Part shown: positions 55,897-63,884 of the stretch, in pieces
How the letters are laid out: every line of letters begins with the position of its first letter
Position numbering within the stretch: the stretch's first letter is position 1
Virus record (IMG/VR): IMGVR_UViG_3300032242_001655
Location: 1 to 64,000 of that record
Direction: 5' to 3' (one strand)
DNA length: 64,000 bases
Source of the DNA: a virus
The notes under the pieces: model-generated
Databases searched by the model: none
Told to the model about the DNA's origin: nothing
The model's input: only the letters and a program-made list of their open reading frames with translations
Made by a program: the position numbers and the translations under genes

Positions 55897-56949
55897 ATGA
55901 GAGCAAAAGAATTTTTGTTAGAAAAAAAGTTATCTCCTGCAGATATATTAAAATATCCAAATTCTCCCAAGGATCGTTTACCTACCTTCCTTGAAAAAAT
56001 CATAATGAAATCACCATTTACTCTATCAACTGGTGAAAAAGTTGTTATCGATCCCAATGAATTTGAACGTGTGGCATCCTGGTTTGACGGTCCAAGAACC
56101 ACAAATCTCAAAATGAATACTGTTGATGGTCGATCAATTTCTTTTTCAGCATTAGAAAAGACCAAGGAGTTTGGTGGAGAACAAGCCGGCAAACGCGAAA
56201 CTGTTGAACAAGGACAAATTGAAGGTATTGCTCAAGAATTAGAAGATGCCAAAGCCGGACGTCCATCAGTTCCGCTTGCGGTAGGCAATACCACAGTGAA
56301 TGCCGCTACAGTTAGAAAAACTCCCGAACTGATTAATGGCCGTCAACCCAAAAGCGACATGACTGTGTATGACGAGAATGATAATCCTGTAGCATGGGTA
56401 AGTCTCAAAGATGTAAAATTTAGATGGGGCGGGTGGAATCATATGATGCATCGTCCTGAAATAGCCGCATGGCTTGCTCGTATCAAAGCAATCGACGGCG
56501 GTGTTTTACAAAGCAAAGAATCATATGGATTACATGCCAGTGATGATATAAAGAATCTAATTGTATTTGGAAAAGATTTTGATTCTGGAAAATTTGGTAT
56601 CAGCAATGTAAATGCTGTATTGATAGGGTGGACGCATATCAAGAAATCTGGAAAGAAATATATGTTGGCCGCAGACCACATTTATCCAAATGGTGTAACA
56701 CCTACTGGCGCACACGAACCTTACTTAGTTGTACGATACATGCTAGGTCGTTCAGATGTTGGACTCAAAAATGCTCGTGCTGAAACAAACACCAAAAGCG
56801 AGACTAGAAATGTCAAATGGCTTGACACTGATAAAGAAGTAAAATCTGTTGCCGAACCTAAAGTTAACCCAATAAAACAGTCGGGACTCACACCCACGCC
56901 TGCTCAACAACAATTAGGCAAGCCGATGGGTGCCCCACCCGGACAATGA
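55897..56949 (+). CDS. Capsid-targeting-like N-terminus plus possible nuclease domain
   Basis: A 350-aa protein starting MRAKEFLLEKKL, matching the MRA[RK]EF[LI]xE set (L-x-E cleavage site at 7-9). The middle, about residues 148-170, reads KSDMTVYDEN then NPVAWVSLKDV: Asp followed by S-x-K, as in some PD-(D/E)XK restriction-like folds. C-terminal tail is Pro/Gln-rich. Probably packaged and injected, maybe a nuclease acting on host DNA or early in infection; inference. A GCATAAATATC late-like element precedes ATG. Confidence 0.6.
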   Translation: MRAKEFLLEKKLSPADILKYPNSPKDRLPTFLEKIIMKSPFTLSTGEKVVIDPNEFERVASWFDGPRTTNLKMNTVDGRSISFSALEKTKEFGGEQAGKRETVEQGQIEGIAQELEDAKAGRPSVPLAVGNTTVNAATVRKTPELINGRQPKSDMTVYDENDNPVAWVSLKDVKFRWGGWNHMMHRPEIAAWLARIKAIDGGVLQSKESYGLHASDDIKNLIVFGKDFDSGKFGISNVNAVLIGWTHIKKSGKKYMLAADHIYPNGVTPTGAHEPYLVVRYMLGRSDVGLKNARAETNTKSETRNVKWLDTDKEVKSVAEPKVNPIKQSGLTPTPAQQQLGKPMGAPPGQ

Positions 56950-56950
56950 C

Positions 56951-57094
56951 ATGACTCCTGACCAAATGTGGAATTCTCTTGGATTCCAAGCCTGGCTAAA
57001 AAATCCCTGTATAGGTGATTGGTTAGACTATCAAGTTTGGTTAATGCTTAAGATTTATTTCTTACCCTATGAGATTATGGGTAGTCAAGCGTAA
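56951..57094 (+). CDS. 47-aa small protein
   Basis: Starts 1 nt after the preceding stop and overlaps the convergent reverse gene by 10 nt. It encodes MTPDQMWNSLGFQAWLKNP, then GDWLDYQVWLMLKIYFLPYE. Trp- and hydrophobic-rich; function unknown. Confidence 0.5.
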   Translation: MTPDQMWNSLGFQAWLKNPCIGDWLDYQVWLMLKIYFLPYEIMGSQA

Positions 57095-57339
57095 GACTCT
57101 GGATAGTCGTATGAGGAGGGATTATCATACGACTCGTCTGGATTGTCGTAGACAACAGGTTCAGGAGCAGGTGGCGGAGCATAACTATGGTGAACTAACT
57201 CACCACTTTCATGATATACTTTTGAATCTCCTAATTTTGCTGAAAAACTAATAGCATCTTCAATATCTTGAAATTCTAGTTCTTCAACGTGTAAAAGTCC
57301 TTTGATCCATTTGAAAGATTTGACTTTGTGCTTACCCAT
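57085..57339 (-). CDS. Small protein with Tyr/Pro-rich tail
   Basis: An 84-aa reverse-strand protein. The N-terminal part (HKVKSFKWIKGLLHVEELE, IEDAISFSAK) is alpha/beta, and the C-terminus is a Pro/Tyr/Asp-rich repeat (PEPVVYDNPDESYDNPSSYDY). It resembles small phage proteins of unknown role. Last gene of the reverse sugar cassette. Confidence 0.55.
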   Translation of the reverse strand: MGKHKVKSFKWIKGLLHVEELEFQDIEDAISFSAKLGDSKVYHESGELVHHSYAPPPAPEPVVYDNPDESYDNPSSYDYPESYA

Positions 57340-57341
57340 TG

Positions 57342-58403
57342 TTATTCCTCAGTGAAATATTTAGTCCAAATCTTAGCGGTTTTATTTGTATATTTTTTTA
57401 ACGAACCTTGATGTAGTTTGACATTCATCCAAGACCAATTGTAGGCTGTCTTAAGTTTATTAGCAATTGTATCACTGTCAACAGGTACAGCAGAATAAGC
57501 AGGTATAGCCCATGGTATTTCTTTTTCAGTCCCCACCAATGGTACACCCTGACTGATTAGATCAGCACCTACAATATTAAATGTCTCACTAAAACTGACC
57601 TGAAGTCCTATGTCCATTGTGGCACAGAGTTCTAGAAATTCTTCTCTGGGTCGCCATTGATGGTTAACAAGTTCGTGCCCAGTGCTATGTAATTGTTGGA
57701 ATAGGCCTTTAAGATTGTTAATCACTGGACTACCATTCATTTCAATACGTCCTGCATTTACGTGAAAGCGTAATTTTTTTCCTATACTGTCAGCAAATTC
57801 TATTGCGGCAAACGCTTGTAGCAAATGATTCTTTAACGGACGGATAGCACCGAAGCAGGCAATATCAATAGTATCTTTCTTTTTATCTATCTTTTTAGGT
57901 GATTTATAATCTTGTGGATAGTAGTTAGGCAAATAGATTACTTTTTTAGCAGTTGTGTCTGTATCCCACTTGTTGCGTATCTTAAAATACATACTGATCT
58001 CGTCAAACATTCTTGGAGCATTTATGCCCAAAACAATGTTTTTAAAATCGCTGTAGTCTCCGATCCAGTCCATAGCATTACCTTCTCCTGCCATAAATGG
58101 CATTTCTGAGTGTATGCGAATGATCCACGTAATATTAGGATGCAGTTTCTGTAAGATATAAAATTTATCTGGAACTACCCAAAGAGCTTCTATAATAACG
58201 TGTGTAGGACAATGTGTTGTAACGAGCCTATCAATACAGTTATTGTCAATAGCAATTTCTAGATTGCTTTCAATACCTGCTTCAACAAGCATGTCGTTCA
58301 TAAATTTAGCACTATTATATAGGCCGGTACTCAATCCAATATGAGAGTGAACTGCGGCGCTGTAGTCTTCGCGACGTTTGAGGATGAATAAAACTTTTTT
58401 CAT
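57342..58403 (-). CDS. Glycosyltransferase, GT4-like
   Basis: I place the start at the internal ATG 58403 (MKKVLFILKRRED), though the frame extends with GTG to 58466 overlapping the desaturase. The 353-aa product has a Rossmann-like architecture: VLFILKRREDY, HVIIEALWVV, TWIIRIHSEMPF, DIACFGAIRPLKNHLLQAFAA and LQVSFSETFNIVGADLISQGVPLVGT, the classic donor-binding region. Expected to transfer sugar in host surface or phage glycan making. No Shine-Dalgarno is obvious before either start. Confidence 0.75.
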   Translation of the reverse strand: MKKVLFILKRREDYSAAVHSHIGLSTGLYNSAKFMNDMLVEAGIESNLEIAIDNNCIDRLVTTHCPTHVIIEALWVVPDKFYILQKLHPNITWIIRIHSEMPFMAGEGNAMDWIGDYSDFKNIVLGINAPRMFDEISMYFKIRNKWDTDTTAKKVIYLPNYYPQDYKSPKKIDKKKDTIDIACFGAIRPLKNHLLQAFAAIEFADSIGKKLRFHVNAGRIEMNGSPVINNLKGLFQQLHSTGHELVNHQWRPREEFLELCATMDIGLQVSFSETFNIVGADLISQGVPLVGTEKEIPWAIPAYSAVPVDSDTIANKLKTAYNWSWMNVKLHQGSLKKYTNKTAKIWTKYFTEE

Positions 58404-58458
58404 AGGTGGTGGGGGAGTTGGTATGTCAATATTTAACAGCAACGAGATTACAGGACTA

Positions 58459-59169
58459 TTAATCACGACGAATTATTTTTGCCAATCTTAAAAATTCAAA
58501 TAATTTTAACCACATCCAACCAATATCAATTTCAAACCATTTACGACTAAGTTTAGGACTAGCAGGAGATAGGTGATGATTATTGTGCAGTTCTTCCCCG
58601 CCAATAATGATACCCCAGGGACTTATATTACGACTTTGATCTTTTGTTTCACCGTTGCGATACCCCCACCAGTGTCCTATGCCATTGATTACACCGGCCG
58701 CCCAAAATGGAATCCATATCATCTGTATAGCCCAGACCGCAATACCGATTGGACCAAATAACAATAAATCTATAATTAACATTAAACTCACACCTAAAAA
58801 ATTGTATTTGGAATAGATATTTCTTTCTACCCAATCGTTAGGAGTTCCTACCCCGTATTGATTAATCATTTCTGTATCTTTAGAGGCTCTACTATAAAGT
58901 AAAGCACCCTGTGTTAAAAGAGTCCAGATTCCAAATACATGAGGGCTATGTGGGTCTCCTTCTTGATCGCTGAACCTATGATGTTTGCGATGTATGGCTA
59001 CCCATTGTTGTGTAACCATACCAGTTGTTAGCCATAACCAAAAACGCATAAAGTGTTGAAGTACAGGATTAAATGTGATACCTCGATGTGCCTGTCCTCT
59101 ATGCAAAAATAAAGTCACACATACTATGGTAATATGCGTGACTATTAGTGTGTACAAAATGATATTCAT
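58459..59169 (-). CDS. Acyl-lipid/acyl-CoA fatty acid desaturase
   Basis: A 236-aa membrane diiron desaturase. Three His boxes: HRGQAH (23-28), HRKHH (60-64) and EELHNNHH (about 195-202). Membrane spans include YTLIVTHITIVCVTLFL and LMLIIDLLLFGPIGIAVWAI. It would introduce cis double bonds into host lipids. Similar genes occur in marine T4-like phages. It is shorter than cellular homologues, keeping all His ligands. Confidence 0.93.
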   Translation of the reverse strand: MNIILYTLIVTHITIVCVTLFLHRGQAHRGITFNPVLQHFMRFWLWLTTGMVTQQWVAIHRKHHRFSDQEGDPHSPHVFGIWTLLTQGALLYSRASKDTEMINQYGVGTPNDWVERNIYSKYNFLGVSLMLIIDLLLFGPIGIAVWAIQMIWIPFWAAGVINGIGHWWGYRNGETKDQSRNISPWGIIIGGEELHNNHHLSPASPKLSRKWFEIDIGWMWLKLFEFLRLAKIIRRD

Positions 59170-59185
59170 CTTGTACTTATCTAAA

Positions 59186-60133
59186 TTACCAAATGAAGTT
59201 TTTGGTATAGTACTTAACGATTGATTTTAGTTCTTGATCAAACTTTGCTTCAGCAGTCCAGCCTAAATCTTGTAATTTTGTATCATCTATAGCATAACGA
59301 ACATCTTGTCCTGCCCGTGTTACACCAAGGTCAAAGTATTGATTTGGGTCACCCTTGAAGCCCATTAATTTTACAATCTTAGTAGCAACCACAATATTTG
59401 CTTCTTCATAATTGCCTGAGATGTTATAAATCTCATTTACAATACCCATATCAATAATACGAATGACTGCGGCGGCTGTGTCGCTGGCATGTAGCCATGT
59501 ACGTCTTGGTGTGCCTGCATTGTGTAAAGGAGCAGGTTTACCTAAACTCAGATACTTAATTGTGTGTGGAATAAACTTTTCTGTGTACTGCCCAATACCA
59601 TAGTTATTGGTAGGACGAACAATAACATACGGAATGTTATAGGTTCTGGCAAATGCTGTGACCAACATATCAGCCGCGGCCTTTGTAGCAGAGTAAGGAT
59701 TACTGGGTTTTAGGAGATCTTGTTCTGTATGAAATCCTTCTACAATATCACCGTAAACTTCATCAGTGGAGAAATGTAAGAGTGTGGGCATTTTAAACTT
59801 ATAGTTGTCTTTAATCAACTTTAGCAAATGATGAACACCATCTATATTACTTTTTACAAACACATCGCTTGATGCTATAGAATTGTCTACATGAGTTTCT
59901 GCGGCTGTATTAATAATGTAATCACATTCGTAGAGAATGTCTAAGTCATTAATGTCTTTTTTCTCAAAAACAAATTTATCATATTGTAATAATTCTGGCA
60001 AAAGATTTTCATTTGCGGCATAGGTACATTTATCAATACCACGCACATACCAGCCCTGTTCTAAACAGGCTTTGGTTACGTGATATCCGATAAATCCTAA
60101 ACAACCTGTAACATAAACAACTTTTGTACTCAT
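59186..60133 (-). CDS. dTDP-glucose 4,6-dehydratase-like SDR
   Basis: A 315-aa extended SDR. NAD motif TGCLGFIG (9-16), HFSTDEVYGD and YSATK (Tyr-x-x-x-Lys catalytic pair about 147-151), RPTNNYGIGQYTEKFIP and RTWLHASDTAAAV resemble RfbB. It makes 4-keto-6-deoxy sugar nucleotides for glycans. It overlaps the transketolase C-half by 4 nt. Confidence 0.88.
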   Translation of the reverse strand: MSTKVVYVTGCLGFIGYHVTKACLEQGWYVRGIDKCTYAANENLLPELLQYDKFVFEKKDINDLDILYECDYIINTAAETHVDNSIASSDVFVKSNIDGVHHLLKLIKDNYKFKMPTLLHFSTDEVYGDIVEGFHTEQDLLKPSNPYSATKAAADMLVTAFARTYNIPYVIVRPTNNYGIGQYTEKFIPHTIKYLSLGKPAPLHNAGTPRRTWLHASDTAAAVIRIIDMGIVNEIYNISGNYEEANIVVATKIVKLMGFKGDPNQYFDLGVTRAGQDVRYAIDDTKLQDLGWTAEAKFDQELKSIVKYYTKNFIW

Positions 60134-60612
60134 AATGCTCTCTTTAAATTTAGATAAGCAGGCTTATTGCTATTAATCCATTTTTTAAACTCTACTGTTA
60201 GATCTTCTAGGCCTGCAGGACGATGCTGTGAGATATTTGGCAGTGATTGTAATACCGTTCTATCATCATGTGCCCAATGGCTCATCCCATCATGACTATA
60301 ATCATAATCACGTCCTGATCCTAAAAGTTTGACAGGAATATTTTCGTGGTTTACATAATTACGCAAGAACTCAAAAGGACGATACAATAAGAAACTACTC
60401 ATTGAGTAGCAAACTGGAATCAAGCCTTCTTCTGCCATACCAATAGCAACACCGACCATAAGTTGTTCAGCGGCACCTACATTGTAAAAACGATCTGGAT
60501 ATGCGTTACGAATGTGGTCTAAAATACCAAATCCTAAATCAGCAGTGACAACACGAACGCGATCATTGACTGACATTTCTTCTAATAATAATTGAGCGCA
60601 CTCTTTTCTCAT
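60130..60612 (-). CDS. Transketolase, C-terminal (Pyr) half
   Basis: A 160-aa protein starting at ATG with GAGGAG upstream. VVTADLGFGI, FYNVGAAEQLMVGVAIGMAEEG and CYSMSSFLLYRPFEFLRN are from the pyrimidine-binding half of transketolases. With the separate TPP-binding half overlapping by 4 nt, this makes a split two-gene enzyme. It lacks the third transketolase C domain. Probably transfers two-carbon units onto a sugar in the glycan pathway; inference. Confidence 0.88.
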   Translation of the reverse strand: MRKECAQLLLEEMSVNDRVRVVTADLGFGILDHIRNAYPDRFYNVGAAEQLMVGVAIGMAEEGLIPVCYSMSSFLLYRPFEFLRNYVNHENIPVKLLGSGRDYDYSHDGMSHWAHDDRTVLQSLPNISQHRPAGLEDLTVEFKKWINSNKPAYLNLKRAL

Positions 60613-61223
60613 TTTGTTAACTCCTCGTAGTCTGCTGGTTTCAACACATAGTAGTGTGTTAGCAGGTCTTTGGCAAATGACCATTTGTATGGGTCACTGG
60701 TTCGAATATTGATTCTGGGTAAGAATGCTCGTAGTCTATTGATTAGGTATTCTGTATCAACAGGATCATATGCACTCAATCCATTGATGTTAACATACAC
60801 TTCAAGATTGTCTACAGGATGTTCTTGAATAAAACGTAGGCTTTCCCAAATGCTCCCTTCTGCGGCTTCTCCGTCACTAATCATGCAGTAGACTTTCTTG
60901 TCCGGAGTTGCTAAGGCATGTCCTACCGCAATAGGAAGCCCACTGCCTAAACTGCCTGTTGAACAGTACAAGTGATTGGGTAAATCTTTGCCTGGGTGGA
61001 TACCGTGTTTGTGTAGAAGTTCTACAGGATCAACTCCGTAGTATTTTTCTAATACAACATACAGAGCGAGCCCTGCATGTCCATTGCTGAGAATAAACAC
61101 TTCATCGTCTTTGCGTTGAGCATAAATTTCTTCAATGATAGGAAGTGCACTCAGTGTACTACTAAGGTGGCTTAATTTTTCTTGATATGTAATATCAATG
61201 AGTCTTTGTTCTAATGTAGTCAT
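60609..61223 (-). CDS. Transketolase, N-terminal (TPP) half
   Basis: A 204-aa protein: VFILSNGHAGLALYVVLEK, HLYCSTGSLGSGLPIAVGHALA, and the ThDP motif ISDGEAAEGSIWESLRFIQ then NING. This is the diphosphate-binding half. It overlaps the Pyr half by 4 nt, so the two are co-translated. Two nt upstream is the methyltransferase gene. Confidence 0.9.
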   Translation of the reverse strand: MTTLEQRLIDITYQEKLSHLSSTLSALPIIEEIYAQRKDDEVFILSNGHAGLALYVVLEKYYGVDPVELLHKHGIHPGKDLPNHLYCSTGSLGSGLPIAVGHALATPDKKVYCMISDGEAAEGSIWESLRFIQEHPVDNLEVYVNINGLSAYDPVDTEYLINRLRAFLPRINIRTSDPYKWSFAKDLLTHYYVLKPADYEELTK

Positions 61224-61224
61224 A

Positions 61225-61782
61225 TTAATTTTTAAAAATTACCAGCAGGCCTCTTTTACATTGCTCATCGGGTAATGAACTCTTATTAAACAGCATATGT
61301 GATTTTTTCTGTTCTTTACATTTATCAAGTATCTCAAGAAGATTTTTAAATGCGTTAGCATCAAATACATTTACATCATGATAGACTAATATACCACCGT
61401 CATTTAACAAGTTGTCATAAACATGTTCAAACCATTCTTGTGTATGATAGTGATCAGCATCGCTCATAATAAAATCAAATTTTTTGTCGCAGTTAAGAAC
61501 ATAGTCTTTTTCTTCGCTTTTTACAATTTTAATTTTATCGCCATAGCGTTCGGGAAGTTCATGAGGAATCTCATATTGGAAATCTAAAAAGTTATCGACT
61601 AAGGTGTAGTCATACGGTTGTTGATTATATTCAAGACCTTCTAAGATACCATCTAAACTTCTTCCACCGCCTACTCCCATTTCTAAAATAGTTGTAGGTT
61701 TTTGTGCTTTAACAAGTCCAGTTAATAACATAGCATGGCACTTGTCTATTTTTATGTTTTCATCTTGCCCAAATGGTATCAT
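61225..61782 (-). CDS. Class I SAM methyltransferase
   Basis: A 185-aa methyltransferase of the Methyltransf_24-like type. ILEMGVGGGRSLDGI is SAM motif I, YTLVDNFLDF motif II, FDFIMSDADHYHTQEW the catalytic-loop and metal-like region, and GGILVYHDV the post-motif. Likely O-methylates a sugar in the cassette. Overlaps the SDR gene by one nt at its 5' end. Confidence 0.85.
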   Translation of the reverse strand: MIPFGQDENIKIDKCHAMLLTGLVKAQKPTTILEMGVGGGRSLDGILEGLEYNQQPYDYTLVDNFLDFQYEIPHELPERYGDKIKIVKSEEKDYVLNCDKKFDFIMSDADHYHTQEWFEHVYDNLLNDGGILVYHDVNVFDANAFKNLLEILDKCKEQKKSHMLFNKSSLPDEQCKRGLLVIFKN

Positions 61783-62612
61783 TATGCAGTCCTTTCATAT
61801 GTTGCGGTATTGAAAAATTCTTTGATTCCTGATTCTATATCATATTGAGTTTCAAACCCGTATTGCTCTTTGGCATAAGTTGTATCACAAACCCACACTT
61901 CACTTTCAAATGATTTGGCCATACCTGATACAAGTTCTACAGGTGCTGTCTTGTCTAATATTTTTTCAATCATAGCATGGATAGCCCAATTGGTCCAAGA
62001 CTTACCAGATCCAAAGTTTACAATGTCACCTAACGGCTTATCATTTTTCTGAACCAATAAATCAATACCTCTAACAAAATCATCTATGTATATAAAATCG
62101 TGAACACCATGAAACAGTTTCATTGGTTCATTTAAGTTAAATGCTCGCCACAGTCTTGGAAATAGTCTGTGTGGCTTTTCATACTTGCCATATACACTAT
62201 ATGGTCTTGCTACTGAAATGTCAAGATTGTATGTTCTTGCGTAGCCTTGGCATAAGAGTGTAGCGGCACCTTTAGTTGCTTGATACATATCAACAGGATT
62301 AATGCGATCTGTTTCTTTACTTGCTCTGGGCATAGGACCGTACTCAGCACTACTGCCTATCTGTACCATTTTGGTGTTGGGAAATTCTTTTGTGTATTCA
62401 AGGCAATCCTGTGTCCACAACACATTAGGAATCCACATGTCTTCTGCCTTGTATATCTCAGCCGCACAGTTAATAACTACATCTGGTTTGAAATACTCTA
62501 GTTTAGCACGAACATCCATGTAGCGTTTGTGTTCAAACACTTCGTGTTCTTCGTAGTATTCCACAAGATTACGGCCCACAAAACCCGAGGATCCTGTTAT
62601 AAAAATTTTCAT
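61782..62612 (-). CDS. NAD-dependent epimerase/dehydratase (SDR)
   Basis: A 276-aa SDR like sugar-nucleotide epimerases. ITGSSGFVG (NAD loop), QIGSSAEYGP, MYQATK (Tyr-x-x-x-Lys) and RPYSVYGKYEKP are present. It acts on a NDP-sugar together with the upstream dehydratase and methyltransferase. Overlaps the glycosyltransferase by 4 nt. Confidence 0.87.
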   Translation of the reverse strand: MKIFITGSSGFVGRNLVEYYEEHEVFEHKRYMDVRAKLEYFKPDVVINCAAEIYKAEDMWIPNVLWTQDCLEYTKEFPNTKMVQIGSSAEYGPMPRASKETDRINPVDMYQATKGAATLLCQGYARTYNLDISVARPYSVYGKYEKPHRLFPRLWRAFNLNEPMKLFHGVHDFIYIDDFVRGIDLLVQKNDKPLGDIVNFGSGKSWTNWAIHAMIEKILDKTAPVELVSGMAKSFESEVWVCDTTYAKEQYGFETQYDIESGIKEFFNTATYERTA

Positions 62613-63259
62613 TTAACTACTCTTTCCAAATAAATTTTGGCAAGTTCTAAACGTTTTTCAAGTGAAGTACCGGGCCAATGAATAAGCCAATCACCATGTT
62701 GCCATGTGCCGTCTGTACCTAAACAGTCAAACTTGCTTTGATGTGGATATAGACTGTTTTGGTAAGCGTTCAAATATCGCTGTGGAACAATTTTAATCTT
62801 ACCCGCATTTTCTTCTAAGAATACAGAGTCGATCATAGCCTGTTGCTCATAAAAGTAATGATTAGCATATTGATCAACAACTTCTGTAATGCTTTTCATG
62901 TAAGCACGACCCCATTCGGAATTTTTAATTAAGAAACTGTCGTTGTTGATTTCATTACAGTCTGTGGCCAAGATCAAATCATATTCTGGAATGATCTTGT
63001 CTTCAATTTTAATGGTATGATTTGTAATCATAGCATCTGTACCAGTCCACCAAAACCATTCAATGTCTTGACGTTCTGTCATTAGATCTAGCATCCAGAA
63101 GATTTTTTCAAATCCAATCGGAATGCCACCTTTGAGTTTGTCTGTTTTTAGGATACCTTCGTATCCGTGTCGGTCACAATAAATCTGTTTGTTCTGTGTC
63201 CAAGTCATATCTGCTAGGGGTTGATACTTTGCATCGTTTAGGCTAATAACTGCGTACAT
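62609..63259 (-). CDS. GT34-like galactosyltransferase
   Basis: A 216-aa protein resembling GMA12/MNN10-type galactosyltransferases: GIPIGFEKIFWMLDLMTE, WFWWTGTDAMITN (DxD-like), ILATDCNEINNDSFLIKNSEWGR and QHGDWLIHWPG. It is the first gene of the reverse cassette after AAGAGGAAC. Typical for phage-borne sugar cassettes. Confidence 0.8.
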   Translation of the reverse strand: MYAVISLNDAKYQPLADMTWTQNKQIYCDRHGYEGILKTDKLKGGIPIGFEKIFWMLDLMTERQDIEWFWWTGTDAMITNHTIKIEDKIIPEYDLILATDCNEINNDSFLIKNSEWGRAYMKSITEVVDQYANHYFYEQQAMIDSVFLEENAGKIKIVPQRYLNAYQNSLYPHQSKFDCLGTDGTWQHGDWLIHWPGTSLEKRLELAKIYLERVVK

Positions 63260-63316
63260 GAGTTCCTCTTTAATTTGTTTTATTTACTACGTATATAATG
63301 GGTACTAAATATTTTT

Positions 63317-63805
63317 ATGTTCTATAAACTTAATTGTAAGATCGATCCAGAAAAATTCCTATTGTATGAAGAGGAACATCGTAAAAATTGGTTCCTTGAC
63401 TTTGGGTTCGATACTATGCTAATGCCTCAGAAGATTTTAGAAGATCATACTTTAATGGATGTTATCAAAAAATTTCGAGGACAGGTTGTGATGTTGCGAA
63501 TGCCCGAATGGCATTTTTACAATTTCCATGTTGATACAAAAAGACGTTGTGCTATAAATTCACTAGTAACAGGATACGATAGCAATTCCTATTTTGGTAG
63601 TGATGTATACAAAAACGAAAAGTTGATACACGAGTTAGAAAAAATAGAACCGTTAAATTATACCTTAGGCTCTTGTTATGTATTCAACACTAAGCATAGA
63701 CATGGTGTTGTAAATCGAGCAAATATTAGGTTGACACTTAGCATAGGTTTCTATAATAATAGTTACGAAGAGGTGTTAGCCTACTGTCAACAAAGAGATT
63801 TATAA
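63317..63805 (+). CDS. 2-oxoglutarate/Fe(II) oxygenase-like protein
   Basis: A 162-aa protein with an HxD...H facial triad: YNFHVDTKRRCAINSL (His, Asp) and TKHRHGVVNRANIRLTLSIGF (His, Arg for 2-oxoglutarate). Common in T4-like cyanophages. Substrate unknown (protein, sugar or nucleic acid). A TATATAATGG element at about 63290 between the divergent genes looks like a promoter. Confidence 0.72.
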   Translation: MFYKLNCKIDPEKFLLYEEEHRKNWFLDFGFDTMLMPQKILEDHTLMDVIKKFRGQVVMLRMPEWHFYNFHVDTKRRCAINSLVTGYDSNSYFGSDVYKNEKLIHELEKIEPLNYTLGSCYVFNTKHRHGVVNRANIRLTLSIGFYNNSYEEVLAYCQQRDL

Positions 63806-63823
63806 TGTGGCAAAAAAGCCACA
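63806..63823 (+). terminator. Hairpin after the oxygenase gene
   Basis: TGTGGC pairs with GCCACA around AAAAAA; no U tract follows, so termination is uncertain. Confidence 0.45.
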
Positions 63824-63830
63824 GATCAGG

Positions 63831-63859
63831 TTGACAACGAGACTAAATAAACGTACAAT
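63831..63859 (+). promoter_or_regulatory. Sigma70 promoter (window-end gene)
   Basis: TTGACA (63831-63836), 17-nt spacer, TACAAT (63854-63859), 26 nt before ATG 63885 with TAAGGAAAG ribosome site. Confidence 0.8.
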
Positions 63860-63884
63860 AATACTTTAAGGAAAGTAAACGCAA

